Below, in pieces: positions 1 to 7,167 of a stretch of 64,000 nucleotides of DNA (position 1 is its first letter; every line of letters begins with the position of its first letter). Source of the DNA: Citrobacter arsenatis (GTDB lineage: Bacteria > Pseudomonadota > Gammaproteobacteria > Enterobacterales > Enterobacteriaceae); the NCBI RefSeq assembly GCF_004353845.1, contig NZ_CP037863.1, forward strand, positions 1 to 64,000, given 5' to 3'. The notes under the pieces were generated by a model that searched no databases, had not been told where the DNA came from, and saw only the letters and a list, made by a program, of their open reading frames with translations. The position numbers and the translations under genes are program-made.

Positions 1-76
1 ACACTGGCCAGACAAAACTATCACCCGGCATGAGAAAAATCCGGCCAGCGACAGGCAGAATGCTTCAGGACTGACG

Positions 77-331
77 CTACTTTTTAACCTCATCCTCTTT
101 TCTGGCATATTCCGGGGCATTTTTGTCAGGCAGCTGCTCACTGAACTGACGGTAATAGTGCAACCGCCCCCAAAAATACGCTCTGAGATGTTCAGGCAGA
201 TCTCTGACCACCAGTTCAGCGACCACCGGCATAGCCAGCCTTTCTTTATACGCCACGCCTGAAGCGACCAGGTCAATGGCCACCTTATCCTGCTCTTCTT
301 TCGATGTTGCGGCGAGATTAAATCCGGACAT
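77..331 (-). CDS. DNA polymerase III theta subunit homologue (HolE/Hot-like)
   Basis: An 84-aa protein that aligns along its length with E. coli HolE: shared pattern DKV-ID-LAxxGVAxKER-xMPVxAE-xxR-xPEHLRxxFxxRL. Theta binds the epsilon proofreading subunit of Pol III and stabilises it; phage P1 Hot is a known mobile homologue. The frame is open upstream to 556, but that part looks like translated spacer DNA. I chose the ATG at 331 because a GGAG lies 6 nt upstream; the adjacent ATG at 334 is the alternative. It is the last leading-region gene visible at the left edge. A plasmid copy could help second-strand synthesis after conjugative entry (inference). Confidence 0.85.
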   Translation of the reverse strand: MSGFNLAATSKEEQDKVAIDLVASGVAYKERLAMPVVAELVVRDLPEHLRAYFWGRLHYYRQFSEQLPDKNAPEYARKEDEVKK

Positions 332-501
332 CATATACTCCGACAGAAAGGGAAACCGGCGGTAAGTGTACGCCATCTGAGTCAGGGGGGAAAAGGACGG
401 GGAGCGGCGCGAAGCGCGGCGCGAGTCCTTCCTCCCGCAGGCGCCAGCCTGCAGGGTTTTTCGCGCGGGCTGACAGGCGGCATAACCGCCTGCCATCATG
501 C
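332..501. repeat. Intergenic hairpin cluster with a GCGAAGC mini-hairpin
   Basis: A 170-bp spacer with three hairpins: GCGC-GAA-GCGC at 407-417, GCAGGC/GCCTGC at 437-452 and CAGGCGG/CCGCCTG at 474-492. On the plus strand the first contains GCGAAGC, a heptamer known to form an extraordinarily stable DNA mini-hairpin. No convincing gene is seen. It separates the theta homologue from the upstream 63-aa gene. Confidence 0.6.
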
Positions 502-693
502 TTACCTGCCCTTTCCTCCCTGTAAGATAAAGTGACCGCCGATGTACACGGCACACTGACAGGTCATGTACTCGCAGATTTCATCCACGACCTGCGCGGT
601 TGTCAGTTCGCGCTGGTCGGCATCACGGCGGCGGGCATTAATCAGTGCTTTGTACTGGCGAAGAATTTCGCGGGTTTCCGGTTTAATATTCAC
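502..693 (-). CDS. Small hypothetical leading-region protein, 63 aa
   Basis: A GTG start at 693 is preceded by AAGGAG seven bases upstream, a strong ribosome site, which supports a real gene. The first 35 residues are charged and predicted helical; the C-terminal part has a CxC (residues 45 and 47) and a hydrophobic tail ending at a Gly/Lys-rich end. I do not recognise the family. It lies 13 bp downstream of a DUF1380 gene and is probably co-transcribed with it. Confidence 0.55.
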   Translation of the reverse strand: MNIKPETREILRQYKALINARRRDADQRELTTAQVVDEICEYMTCQCAVYIGGHFILQGGKGR

Positions 694-706
694 GGCTCAC
701 TCCTTC

Positions 707-1117
707 TTATGCGTCGATCGCGGTCTGTAACTGGCGCATGGCGTCCAGTTCTTCAGCCACAAATGCATCTGCATTACCACCCCCTTCTTCTGCCACGGCG
801 TACAACCGATTTAGTTCACTGCCTGCCAGTAACATTATTTTTTGCAATGCTCTGGCCGGAACGCTGACATCACGTATTGCGCGGCGCTCGTCCATCAGTT
901 CTTCAGTGATGCCACGGACCATGCTCACATCGGCCCCCTGATCATACGTCGCATCCAGTCGCTGCATGACGCACGTAATATCGTCCTCGGACAAAGGCCA
1001 TTCACTGGTCAACATGCGGATGTCCTCACGGGTAATACAGAGAACCAGCAATGCTTCATCGGATGACAGGTTATATTTCAGGAGATCGGTCATGATTTCT
1101 TTCACGGGTGCGTACAT
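707..1117 (-). CDS. DUF1380 family protein (copy 1)
   Basis: A 136-aa protein with the DUF1380 pattern: an MY-x-x-V/T-x-E-I-x-x-L start, a central W/T-x-E-D-I segment, then S-x-D-D-I-x-x-V-x-x-R-I/L-D. Two more family members follow upstream in the same orientation (1162-1584 and 3310-3729). The start has AAAGGA 7 nt upstream. DUF1380 proteins are common in IncF leading regions; their function is unknown. Confidence 0.8.
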   Translation of the reverse strand: MYAPVKEIMTDLLKYNLSSDEALLVLCITREDIRMLTSEWPLSEDDITCVMQRLDATYDQGADVSMVRGITEELMDERRAIRDVSVPARALQKIMLLAGSELNRLYAVAEEGGGNADAFVAEELDAMRQLQTAIDA

Positions 1118-1137
1118 AGTTTTATCCTTTTAAAAAA

Positions 1138-1156
1138 GGGGCGGCATCGCCGCCCC
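1138..1156 (-). terminator. GGGGCGGC/GCCGCCCC hairpin with U-run
   Basis: A perfect 8-bp stem with loop ATC, followed on the minus strand by six T residues. It sits between the stop of the second DUF1380 gene and the start of the first. Nearly identical hairpins recur at 1623-1641 and 3753-3769. Confidence 0.65.
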
Positions 1157-1161
1157 GTCTG

Positions 1162-1584
1162 TTATTCAGCCGGACGCGGCGTAAACGGCACTGCCAGCAG
1201 GGTTTTGAGCATATCCAGCGCGGCGCATTCCTCGGCAGCCGTGTCCGCCCTCTGATAACGCAGAATGTTCATTCCGGCTTCCATCAGGGGCAACAGGACA
1301 CGCAGCGCATCTTCGGGTACAGCAATCTGGCGCGATGCCCGCGCAGCGGAGATTTTGCTGAGTTCATCGGCGACAAATTCCAGTCCTAACCCGTACCGCC
1401 ACACTCCGGCACTGCCTGCTTTACCGATGACGCGGAGCACATAAGACACATCGTCGTCCGTGGGGCTGTACTCCGCGCCCGCTTCCCGCACGTCCTCCGG
1501 CGTCCAGGTAATGACGGCAATTTTTTTGTTGTTTTCATGCTGTTTCAGCAAGGCAATACAGATTTCACTGACGGTTCCGTACAT
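1162..1584 (-). CDS. DUF1380 family protein (copy 2)
   Basis: A 140-aa protein starting MYGTVSEI and sharing the MYGT-x-x-x-x-C start and the ITW-x-P-E/A-D-I/V motif with the copy at 3310-3729. The frame is open to 1632, but MYGT at 1584 is the family start and has AAAGAGA upstream. A run of S-P-T-D-D-D-V-x-Y-V-L-R-V-I matches the conserved centre of copy 1. Function unknown. Confidence 0.8.
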   Translation of the reverse strand: MYGTVSEICIALLKQHENNKKIAVITWTPEDVREAGAEYSPTDDDVSYVLRVIGKAGSAGVWRYGLGLEFVADELSKISAARASRQIAVPEDALRVLLPLMEAGMNILRYQRADTAAEECAALDMLKTLLAVPFTPRPAE

Positions 1585-1622
1585 GGCATGTTTCTCTTTA
1601 ATTGATGAATGGCGGTTACAGC

Positions 1623-1641
1623 GGGGCGGCATCGCCGCCCC
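1623..1641 (-). terminator. GGGGCGGC/GCCGCCCC hairpin
   Basis: The same 8-bp stem and ATC loop as at 1138-1156, in the 66-bp spacer between klcA and DUF1380 copy 2. The minus-strand sequence after it (TGTAACCGCC) has no U-run, so it may act as a processing or attenuation hairpin rather than a full terminator. Confidence 0.45.
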
Positions 1642-1650
1642 GTCGGTTAA

Positions 1651-2079
1651 TCAGTCGAGTGCGGCGTATATGGCGTTGCATTCAGGGTGAAAAACGATGT
1701 GATTCCAGAGCTGGGTATCACGCAGCATATACAGGTGTGTGAGTGCGGCGTTGCCACAGTCGTGATGCGTCCAGCAACGGCGGGTAATGGCAAGCGAGGT
1801 CAGAATAATTCCGGCGGCGTCGGCGCTGACGGTACGATCAAACCAGTTTTCACCGTTTACCATGTGAATCCGACCGCAGTCGGGCATCATGTACCCGCCG
1901 CCTTCCGGCAGACGGATGAAATGCCAGAACCCCCCGTTGTATTCGGGCATCCACTGTTTTGCCAGGGCATACACCTGTAATTCAGCCAGCATAAAATCGG
2001 TGCCGAACATGTACGGCAGGAAAGAAAGGCGGTCGGATTCTTCGACGTTAAGGGTGTGCTGACGTGTAGCTAACTGCAT
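1651..2079 (-). CDS. klcA: Antirestriction protein KlcA (ArdB family)
   Basis: A 142-aa protein, full length for the ArdB/KlcA family. Recognisable parts are the [10 protein letters not shown] segment, the [19 protein letters not shown] block and an [13 protein letters not shown] helix. ArdB/KlcA proteins inhibit type I restriction enzymes by an indirect mechanism without mimicking DNA, protecting incoming plasmid DNA. The start has GGAGG 7 nt upstream. The position next to a 400-bp structured spacer fits early expression on entry into a recipient. Confidence 0.9.
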   Translation of the reverse strand: MQLATRQHTLNVEESDRLSFLPYMFGTDFMLAELQVYALAKQWMPEYNGGFWHFIRLPEGGGYMMPDCGRIHMVNGENWFDRTVSADAAGIILTSLAITRRCWTHHDCGNAALTHLYMLRDTQLWNHIVFHPECNAIYAALD

Positions 2080-2112
2080 GGTAAACCTCCGTAATCACAT
2101 ATTCCGCAACAC

Positions 2113-2349
2113 CGGGCGGTGCCGTGCATCCAGACCAGTCGGGCGATCGGTCGGGGATACAAGGGCGCAAGGGAAGCCGCAGCCTGACGCGCACGGCAGA
2201 CGGGAGCTGAAGGGTGAGACCGTGAAACCTGAGCGGTCGAACGACCGGAAGATAACGGCTGACGTGAAGGAAGGACCGGGTGACCGCCGCGTGCACTTTA
2301 CCCTTGTATCCCCGACAGCCCGACTACGATGGATGCACGGCACAGCCCG
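2113..2349. repeat. Long imperfect inverted repeat upstream of klcA
   Basis: 2113-2165 is the imperfect reverse complement of 2300-2349: the conserved arm reads CGGGC-GTGCCGTGCATCC-AGTCGGGC-TCGGGGATACAAGGG. The 134-nt loop holds a further hairpin, CGGTCG/CGACCG at 2234-2247. The 398-bp spacer 2080-2477 has no convincing gene. It could form a large cruciform or, as single-stranded T-DNA, a long duplex stem. Its position in front of klcA suggests a single-strand promoter (Frpo-like) or long structured leader; this is inference. Confidence 0.65.
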
Positions 2350-2450
2350 CACACGACACCGGACTGACAGAGTGGAAAACCACCAGGCCACGTCACGCAG
2401 GGACGGGGCCGCCATAAAAGCGGAGCCGGCGACATCCTTCAGGGTTGATT

Positions 2451-2470
2451 CAGGGGGCCTCCGCCCCCTG
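2451..2470. terminator. CAGGGGGC/GCCCCCTG hairpin after the 259-aa gene
   Basis: A perfect 8-bp stem with a CTCC loop, 8 bp past the stop of the minus-strand gene at 2478-3257. There is no T-run on either side, so intrinsic termination is uncertain. Confidence 0.35.
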
Positions 2471-2477
2471 CTGTTCG

Positions 2478-3257
2478 CTACACTGGCCGGATTGCTGACA
2501 GGGCATTGCAGACAAGACTGATTTCTGCGCGCGCTTCTGCCATGACCTCATGTAACAGGGTTAAATCCATCCACCGGCGCGGAGGCTCCCCGGGAATACG
2601 CAGCACATCACACATCTGGCCACATGCCAGGATTTGATCCACTTTGTCACTGATAACAAAGAACTCCACGGCACTGTAACGCGCCCCTTTGTTCAGGATG
2701 GCATCGAGCACCACCGGTATCCTGTCGTCATCGTCGTCCAGCCAGCAGGGCAAATCGTTTTCCTTCACCACCAGACGGAAATTTCGGGTCTGCCGGTAAA
2801 ACAGCGTTTCCCCGCGCGTGGTCAGCGCTGCCTGTATCCGGCGTGCATCTTCCCGAACCTGCCGGGAGATATCCCGCACAGCGCGGGACAGGCAGTCCGT
2901 TACCGCCTGAATCTCCGGCTCTGTCAGCCATTCCCCGGCCCTGGGAAAAGTTATCCGTGTCCCGTCCTCCGGAAGCTGCGGGTCGTCGGCATAACGGCTG
3001 CCGGACAAAATAATCTGTGCCTGTGTTCCGGTTATTTTTGTCATGGCACGTTGCAACGCGGCGGGTACGTCACCGACACAGAGCAAAGGCAGCAGGTGAA
3101 CGATATCAACTGCATCCAGACGGACATAAATGCTTATCCATCCCGGTTTGTGCGGAGCACACTGTTCAACATCGGTATGGTCGGGCCATCCATAATCAGC
3201 AATCAAATCGCGCGCACGGCGCATCACAAGGGCGTTTAAGGTGGTGGTTTCCTGCAT
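2478..3257 (-). CDS. Hypothetical leading-region protein, 259 aa
   Basis: An uninterrupted minus-strand frame with GAGG upstream of the ATG at 3257. No signal peptide or membrane segment is visible. An acidic run (CWLDDDDDR) sits near residue 165, and the region before it is Arg-rich and likely helical. I do not recognise the family. It lies between klcA and the third DUF1380 gene and is probably part of the same set of entry genes. Confidence 0.65.
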   Translation of the reverse strand: MQETTTLNALVMRRARDLIADYGWPDHTDVEQCAPHKPGWISIYVRLDAVDIVHLLPLLCVGDVPAALQRAMTKITGTQAQIILSGSRYADDPQLPEDGTRITFPRAGEWLTEPEIQAVTDCLSRAVRDISRQVREDARRIQAALTTRGETLFYRQTRNFRLVVKENDLPCWLDDDDDRIPVVLDAILNKGARYSAVEFFVISDKVDQILACGQMCDVLRIPGEPPRRWMDLTLLHEVMAEARAEISLVCNALSAIRPV

Positions 3258-3283
3258 AATGGGTTCCTCTGAACGGGGTCAGT

Positions 3284-3305
3284 CCACGCCGCCGGGGCGG
3301 CGTGG
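3284..3305. terminator. CCACGCCGCC/GGCGGCGTGG hairpin
   Basis: A perfect 10-bp stem with a 2-nt loop in the spacer between DUF1380 copy 3 and the 259-aa gene. It continues the pattern of one GC-rich hairpin per gene junction. No U-run follows. Confidence 0.4.
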
Positions 3306-3309
3306 GGAT

Positions 3310-3729
3310 TCAGTTTTTCAGTAAGGCGCGCACTTTCGCCGTATCAGCCAGGCGGCGGGCAACGCTGTCTGGCACCGGATGGTTGTCATCCCGGGCGGTC
3401 CATTCCCTGTGCCATAACGCCTGTTCGGCGGTCATCAGCAGGGTTTCAAGCAGGTCAGCCGGCACCATCACCGCCGGAACGGCTTCTTTCACCTGATCAA
3501 TCAGGTCCATCACCGCACAAGAAGGCACTCCAGAATCAAGGCGCTGGTCTTCCGGTATGGCATCTATACGCGCCAGCACCGCCTTTATGTCCTGTTCAGA
3601 AACGGCACATTCAATGCCGTCAGCCAGCCCTTCGATATCCGCTGGCGACCAGATAATCAGGGTCAGCGGGGTTTCTGCGGGATACTGCTCACTCAGCAAC
3701 CGGCAGAGGGTTTCACAGGTTCCGTACAT
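3310..3729 (-). CDS. DUF1380 family protein (copy 3)
   Basis: A 139-aa protein starting MYGTCETLCRLL, with LIIWSPADIEG and VSEQDIKAVLARIDAI blocks that match the other two copies. AACGGAGAAAAAAC precedes the ATG. The three copies are clearly diverged, so they are old paralogues rather than a recent duplication. Confidence 0.8.
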   Translation of the reverse strand: MYGTCETLCRLLSEQYPAETPLTLIIWSPADIEGLADGIECAVSEQDIKAVLARIDAIPEDQRLDSGVPSCAVMDLIDQVKEAVPAVMVPADLLETLLMTAEQALWHREWTARDDNHPVPDSVARRLADTAKVRALLKN

Positions 3730-3752
3730 GTTTTTTCTCCGTTAATTCTGTG

Positions 3753-3769
3753 GGGCGGCAACGCCGCCC
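3753..3769 (-). terminator. GGGCGGC/GCCGCCC hairpin
   Basis: A perfect 7-bp stem with an AAC loop between the 73-aa gene and DUF1380 copy 3. It closely resembles the hairpins at 1138 and 1623. Confidence 0.45.
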
Positions 3770-3773
3770 GTCG

Positions 3774-3995
3774 TCAGTCCTGAAAACTCTCGTCCAGCAT
3801 GAGGATCTGATTGAATGCCTTATCCAGCAGTTCACTGGCACGGCGTAAACTTACCCCGGCGAGCCGCTCCGGCAGCCCGTCATGCCGGTAGTGATACTTT
3901 TCTTCCAGCACTTTCATGGTGGTTTTCAGGTCACATAAATTGTTTGCCAGCCCGGCAATATCGTGGCGCAGGGCCTCATGTCCGTCGTAGTTCAT
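3774..3995 (-). CDS. Small hypothetical protein, 73 aa
   Basis: Start ATG at 3995 overlaps the methylase stop by one base (TGATG), implying translational coupling. A GTG at 3998 is also possible. The protein is mostly helical with a likely coiled coil (ANNLCDLKTTMKVLEEKYHY). Family not recognised. Position suggests expression together with the methylase. Confidence 0.6.
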   Translation of the reverse strand: MNYDGHEALRHDIAGLANNLCDLKTTMKVLEEKYHYRHDGLPERLAGVSLRRASELLDKAFNQILMLDESFQD

Positions 3996-4675
3996 CACGC
4001 GGCCTCCGGATAAAAGACGTCGTTGGCGGCCGGGCGCTGCATGGCGCGCTGCACGGCTGACAGGCGGGTAATCCCGGCTTTGTGGTACTGCTCCATCAGC
4101 TCAATGCCGATATAACGGCGCCCAGCCTGGACGGCGGCCACACAGGTGGAGCCGGAACCGGCAAACGGATCGAGAACAATGGCGTTCGGGTGTGTGAAGC
4201 TCTCGATCAACGGTTGCAGGCTGGTAACAGGTTTTTCGGTCGGGTGGTGGCGGTTGCCGCTGTATTTCCAGCCCAGCACATCCGGTAACGGGTCCTGCGG
4301 CAGCGCCGGACGGCCTTTCGCCAGGATATAGGCGCATTCATGGCGATAGCCGACATAGGCCGATTTCGACGAGTAGGTTTTGGTGAAAACCAGATGCCCG
4401 ACGACACTGAATCCGGCACTTTTCCACGCGGCCATGAAACGATCGACGCGGTTCCAGCCGTAGAAACTGACCGTCAGTGCGTCTTTTTTCAGGACGCGGT
4501 ACATCTCATTGCAGGCGGGTTGCAGCCATTCATCAGTTTTGTCACCGGCAATACTGCGCCCGGAACGGTCACGGAACCCGACCAGATACGGGGGATCGGT
4601 GAGGATGAAATCAACGGCTCGATCCGGAAAGCCGGACATAATATCGACGCAGTTACCCAGGATAAAACGGGACAT
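3995..4675 (-). CDS. DNA adenine methyltransferase, beta class
   Basis: A 226-aa N6-adenine methylase. The catalytic motif IV DPPY is at residues 27-30 and the S-adenosylmethionine-binding motif LDPFAGSGST near residue 170, the motif order of the beta class. A conserved HPTEKP block precedes it. There is no partner restriction gene nearby, so it is a solitary methylase. In IncF leading regions such enzymes may protect newly entered DNA or alter host methylation. Target sequence unknown. Confidence 0.88.
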   Translation of the reverse strand: MSRFILGNCVDIMSGFPDRAVDFILTDPPYLVGFRDRSGRSIAGDKTDEWLQPACNEMYRVLKKDALTVSFYGWNRVDRFMAAWKSAGFSVVGHLVFTKTYSSKSAYVGYRHECAYILAKGRPALPQDPLPDVLGWKYSGNRHHPTEKPVTSLQPLIESFTHPNAIVLDPFAGSGSTCVAAVQAGRRYIGIELMEQYHKAGITRLSAVQRAMQRPAANDVFYPEAA

Positions 4676-4733
4676 AGGGACACCTCGTGGTTACAGGGGG
4701 CATCCAGGAGGACGTCGGTACGACGTCCGTTCC

Positions 4734-4955
4734 CTGCTGCCCGGAGCCTGTACGCCGCGACCGGTAACGGGTCAAGCTGACCGTGGAATACCGCAGCCGT
4801 CAGTTTTTTCGACGGCAAGGATATGCCGCGAAAGCGGCTTGAAGGGCGCTCCTTAAAGTGCGAGTGGATGGCGTAAAATTACAGCGACGCCGGACAGGAG
4901 CGGAAAAACCGCCCGTCCCGTGTCGGCCCGGGCGCGGCACACTGGCTCCGGGCAG
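4734..4955. repeat. Structured repeat element A
   Basis: A non-coding element homologous to 6421-6651. Its outer stem pairs CTGCCCGGAGCC (left arm) with GGCTCCGGGCAG (right arm). Inside are the hairpins GCCGTC/GACGGC at 4796-4816 and GCCGC-GAAA-GCGGC at 4825-4838, the latter containing GCGAAAGC. The sequence 4676-5051 ahead of the methylase holds no convincing gene. Stem bases differ from copy B in a compensating way, which supports a conserved fold. Confidence 0.7.
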
Positions 4956-5051
4956 TGGATATCCCCGCGCCAGGCGCGGCATGGATGAGGAGCAGCGCGA
5001 CATCATTATTCCTCCCTGAAGTACCGGGCAGTCACCCTGCCCGGTATTCCG

Positions 5052-5399
5052 TCAGCGGGTGATATCCCGCCAGTCATTCCCCCACTCGTCGCGCAGTACC
5101 GGCGCATCCGGCGCGCCGGTCACTGTCCACGCATCGAGGAACTTCAGGCCACGCAGGATGCTGTTCTCCACATCATCGAGCAGAACGATGCTGTTAAACC
5201 AGACCACGCCTGCGGCATATTCCCACCGATGCCGGTCATCCTCGCGTTGCAGCGATGGCCACCAGGTGCGTCCCATTTCCAGAACGCCCGCTTCGGCCTG
5301 CGCCAGGTCACTCGCGGAAACCAGGTAATACACCATCATTTCAGTGCCACCGACGTCGACACTCAGGCCAACAAGCCAGGTATTCAGATTTAATTCCAT
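5052..5399 (-). CDS. Hypothetical protein, 115 aa
   Basis: I chose the ATG at 5399 (GGA 6 nt upstream) over the longer frame to 5468, which would overlap the upstream gene. It is acidic, with several Trp residues (NTWLVGL, RTWWPSL, VVWFNS, DEWGNDWRD). No signal peptide or known motif is seen. It follows the DUF1281 gene by 32 bp and is probably in one transcript with it. Confidence 0.6.
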   Translation of the reverse strand: MELNLNTWLVGLSVDVGGTEMMVYYLVSASDLAQAEAGVLEMGRTWWPSLQREDDRHRWEYAAGVVWFNSIVLLDDVENSILRGLKFLDAWTVTGAPDAPVLRDEWGNDWRDITR

Positions 5400-5431
5400 G
5401 TTATTCCGGGCGGTTTCCCGCCCGCCTCCGG

Positions 5432-6367
5432 TCAGCCGCCAAAGTGCGCCACGTTGTTGATAATCCACTCCGGGCCGGTTACGTCCGGGAAACTGTCCTC
5501 ATCGTCCGGGTCAGCTTCGCCCCACTCCAGCTCGTCAGTGATGTACAAGTCCGTTTCGCCACTGACGTACCGGGCATAACCGCAGTAATTGCAGCCCTGC
5601 TCTGCAAACCAGTGCTCCACCTCCCCGCCATACCGCTGACTGAGTTCAGCCACAACGTCCTCGCCAACCGGACTCCAGGGGGTGTCAAAATCCACCGTCA
5701 GCGTGTTCTCTCCGGCGAAACAGATATTTGCCTCATAGCCAACTGGCCACTTGCAACCGTACCGGGTCAGATAGTGGTCATATGACGACGGGACACCCGT
5801 CAGCAAACCACCGTTAAAGCCGTTCACCTCGATATTCAGACGCGTCGGCAGGACATCACGCAAATCCACTGGCTCTGCGGCAAACAAATCATCACCAGCA
5901 TCGCACAGGCTGTTCCACCATTCCTCCACCGGCGCAGGCCGGAAACTGTTTCCCCAGTCAAAAGATTTTTGCTTGTACAGCTGCAGGATGACTACCTGTT
6001 CCGGTTCACTGAGGGTAGCCCAGCGGGCATGCCCGATATGGCTGTCCAGCCAGCACTGATGCAGCTTCTGGCAGGTTTCCACATCCAGCACAGCTCCGGC
6101 CATAAACATCGCCAGCCAGTCGCTGTATGCCTGGACTGAAGGCCGGTTGTCTGCAGCCGCACCGTAAGAAACCAGTTGCGGATATGGCGCGTAATGTTGC
6201 TCTGTCAGGGGGCGCAGTATCCCCGCGCAGCCTGCAAGGAAAAGCTGAATACCTTCTTTTCTGGCGCGGTGATGCAGAGACAACTCACCTCCGGCAATCC
6301 ACGTTTTGAGGGCATCACTGTTTTGAATACCACTGAACATCAGTCGGTTGGCACACCAGTTCGGCAT
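5432..6367 (-). CDS. DUF1281 / Api92-like ferredoxin-like domain protein
   Basis: A 311-aa protein starting MPNWCANRL, the hallmark start of the Api92-like/DUF1281 family found on plasmids and phages. The conserved C-terminal half carries a YCGYARYVSGE segment and an acidic stretch. GGAGC lies upstream of the ATG at 6367, which directly follows structured element B. Function unknown. The family is typical of conjugative leading regions and phage genomes. Confidence 0.8.
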   Translation of the reverse strand: MPNWCANRLMFSGIQNSDALKTWIAGGELSLHHRARKEGIQLFLAGCAGILRPLTEQHYAPYPQLVSYGAAADNRPSVQAYSDWLAMFMAGAVLDVETCQKLHQCWLDSHIGHARWATLSEPEQVVILQLYKQKSFDWGNSFRPAPVEEWWNSLCDAGDDLFAAEPVDLRDVLPTRLNIEVNGFNGGLLTGVPSSYDHYLTRYGCKWPVGYEANICFAGENTLTVDFDTPWSPVGEDVVAELSQRYGGEVEHWFAEQGCNYCGYARYVSGETDLYITDELEWGEADPDDEDSFPDVTGPEWIINNVAHFGG

Positions 6368-6420
6368 GGGAAGCTCCTTACACAGTCAGGGTGGGCAGGA
6401 GGCATCACCGCGATACCGTT

Positions 6421-6651
6421 CCCTGCCGCACGCTGCCTGTTCGTCGCGTCCGGTAACGGGTCAACGCCGACCGTGGAATACCGCAGCCGTCAGTTGTTTC
6501 GACGGCCAGGATATGCCGCGAAAGCGGCTTGAAGGGCGCGCCTTAAACTGGCGAGGGCATGGCGTACAATCACAACGACGCCGGGCCTGAGCGATAAAGA
6601 AGCCCGTCCCGTGTCCGTCCGGGCGCGGCACACTGGCAGCGGGTGGCAGGC
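6421..6651. repeat. Structured repeat element B
   Basis: The second copy of element A. The outer stem pairs CCTGCCGCACGCTGCC with GGCAGCGGGTGGCAGG. The inner hairpins GCCGTC/GACGGC (6486-6506) and GCCGC-GAAA-GCGGC (6515-6528) are identical to copy A. It lies upstream of the DUF1281 gene in the same orientation as copy A to the methylase. 6368-6836 contains no convincing gene. Confidence 0.7.
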
Positions 6652-6737
6652 TGATTCCGGCAAGAAGAACATCAGTGAGGGAGCGAAAGAGAGTTGTTAT
6701 GACACGAGCCCTGTCCACAGTTAAGGGAGGAAAAGTC

Positions 6738-6746
6738 TGTGGATAA
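6738..6746 (-). promoter_or_regulatory. Consensus DnaA box outside the origin
   Basis: TGTGGATAA is the exact reverse complement of the DnaA consensus TTATCCACA. It is in the spacer between element B and the stb operon, 4 kb from the RepE origin. A single box, so function is uncertain. Confidence 0.4.
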
Positions 6747-6836
6747 GCTGGACACAGCACGCTGTATTACAGGTGCAATGCCCATATGAGGGGGTTGTAT
6801 TTTTTTTGAGCAAAAACAGAGGATGGGAAATACTGA

Positions 6837-7166
6837 CTATTTTGTCAGTCCCAGCTTTTTCATGTATTTAATGACGGATTCAGGTCGCCGCTGGTATTCA
6901 CTGGCGAAACTCCCGACATCGAAACTTGATGAACCAGCCTGTTCAATAAGGTGCTGAATTTCAGCCTCTTCCCAGGGGCTACCATGTCGTGGACAGGTGT
7001 GCTTATAGCCAGCTCCGGGCGAAGACATCTTTATTAGACTGGATTGAATTTCAGACAGCGTCTGATGTTCAATATCCTCAATAAGCCCGAGCTCCTGTAT
7101 CTCCCGGACGTTCTTCAGGAACTGGCGGATAAGCTTTCCATGTTCTCTGGCATCAACCACCGGCAT
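6837..7166 (-). CDS. Third gene of the stb partition operon
   Basis: The ATG at 7166 lies one base past the StbB stop (TAA-A-ATG) with AAAGGG upstream, giving 109 aa. Longer starts inside stbB are possible. The N-terminal half is helical and charged; the C-terminal half has CPRHGSPWEEAE and a YQRRPESVIKYMKKLGL tail resembling a small DNA-binding helix pair. Order and coupling match a stbABC arrangement, but sequence identity with known StbC proteins is not established. Confidence 0.55.
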   Translation of the reverse strand: MPVVDAREHGKLIRQFLKNVREIQELGLIEDIEHQTLSEIQSSLIKMSSPGAGYKHTCPRHGSPWEEAEIQHLIEQAGSSSFDVGSFASEYQRRPESVIKYMKKLGLTK

Positions 7167-7167
7167 T

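Noticed and set aside
332..556. N-terminal extension of the theta homologue to 159 aa
   Set aside because: The added 75 residues are Arg/Gly/Ser-rich translated hairpin DNA, unrelated to HolE, and a ribosome site fits the ATG at 331.
2078..2521. 147-aa plus-strand frame in the klcA spacer
   Set aside because: It spans the long inverted repeat and has Arg/Thr-rich composition typical of translated structured GC-rich DNA.
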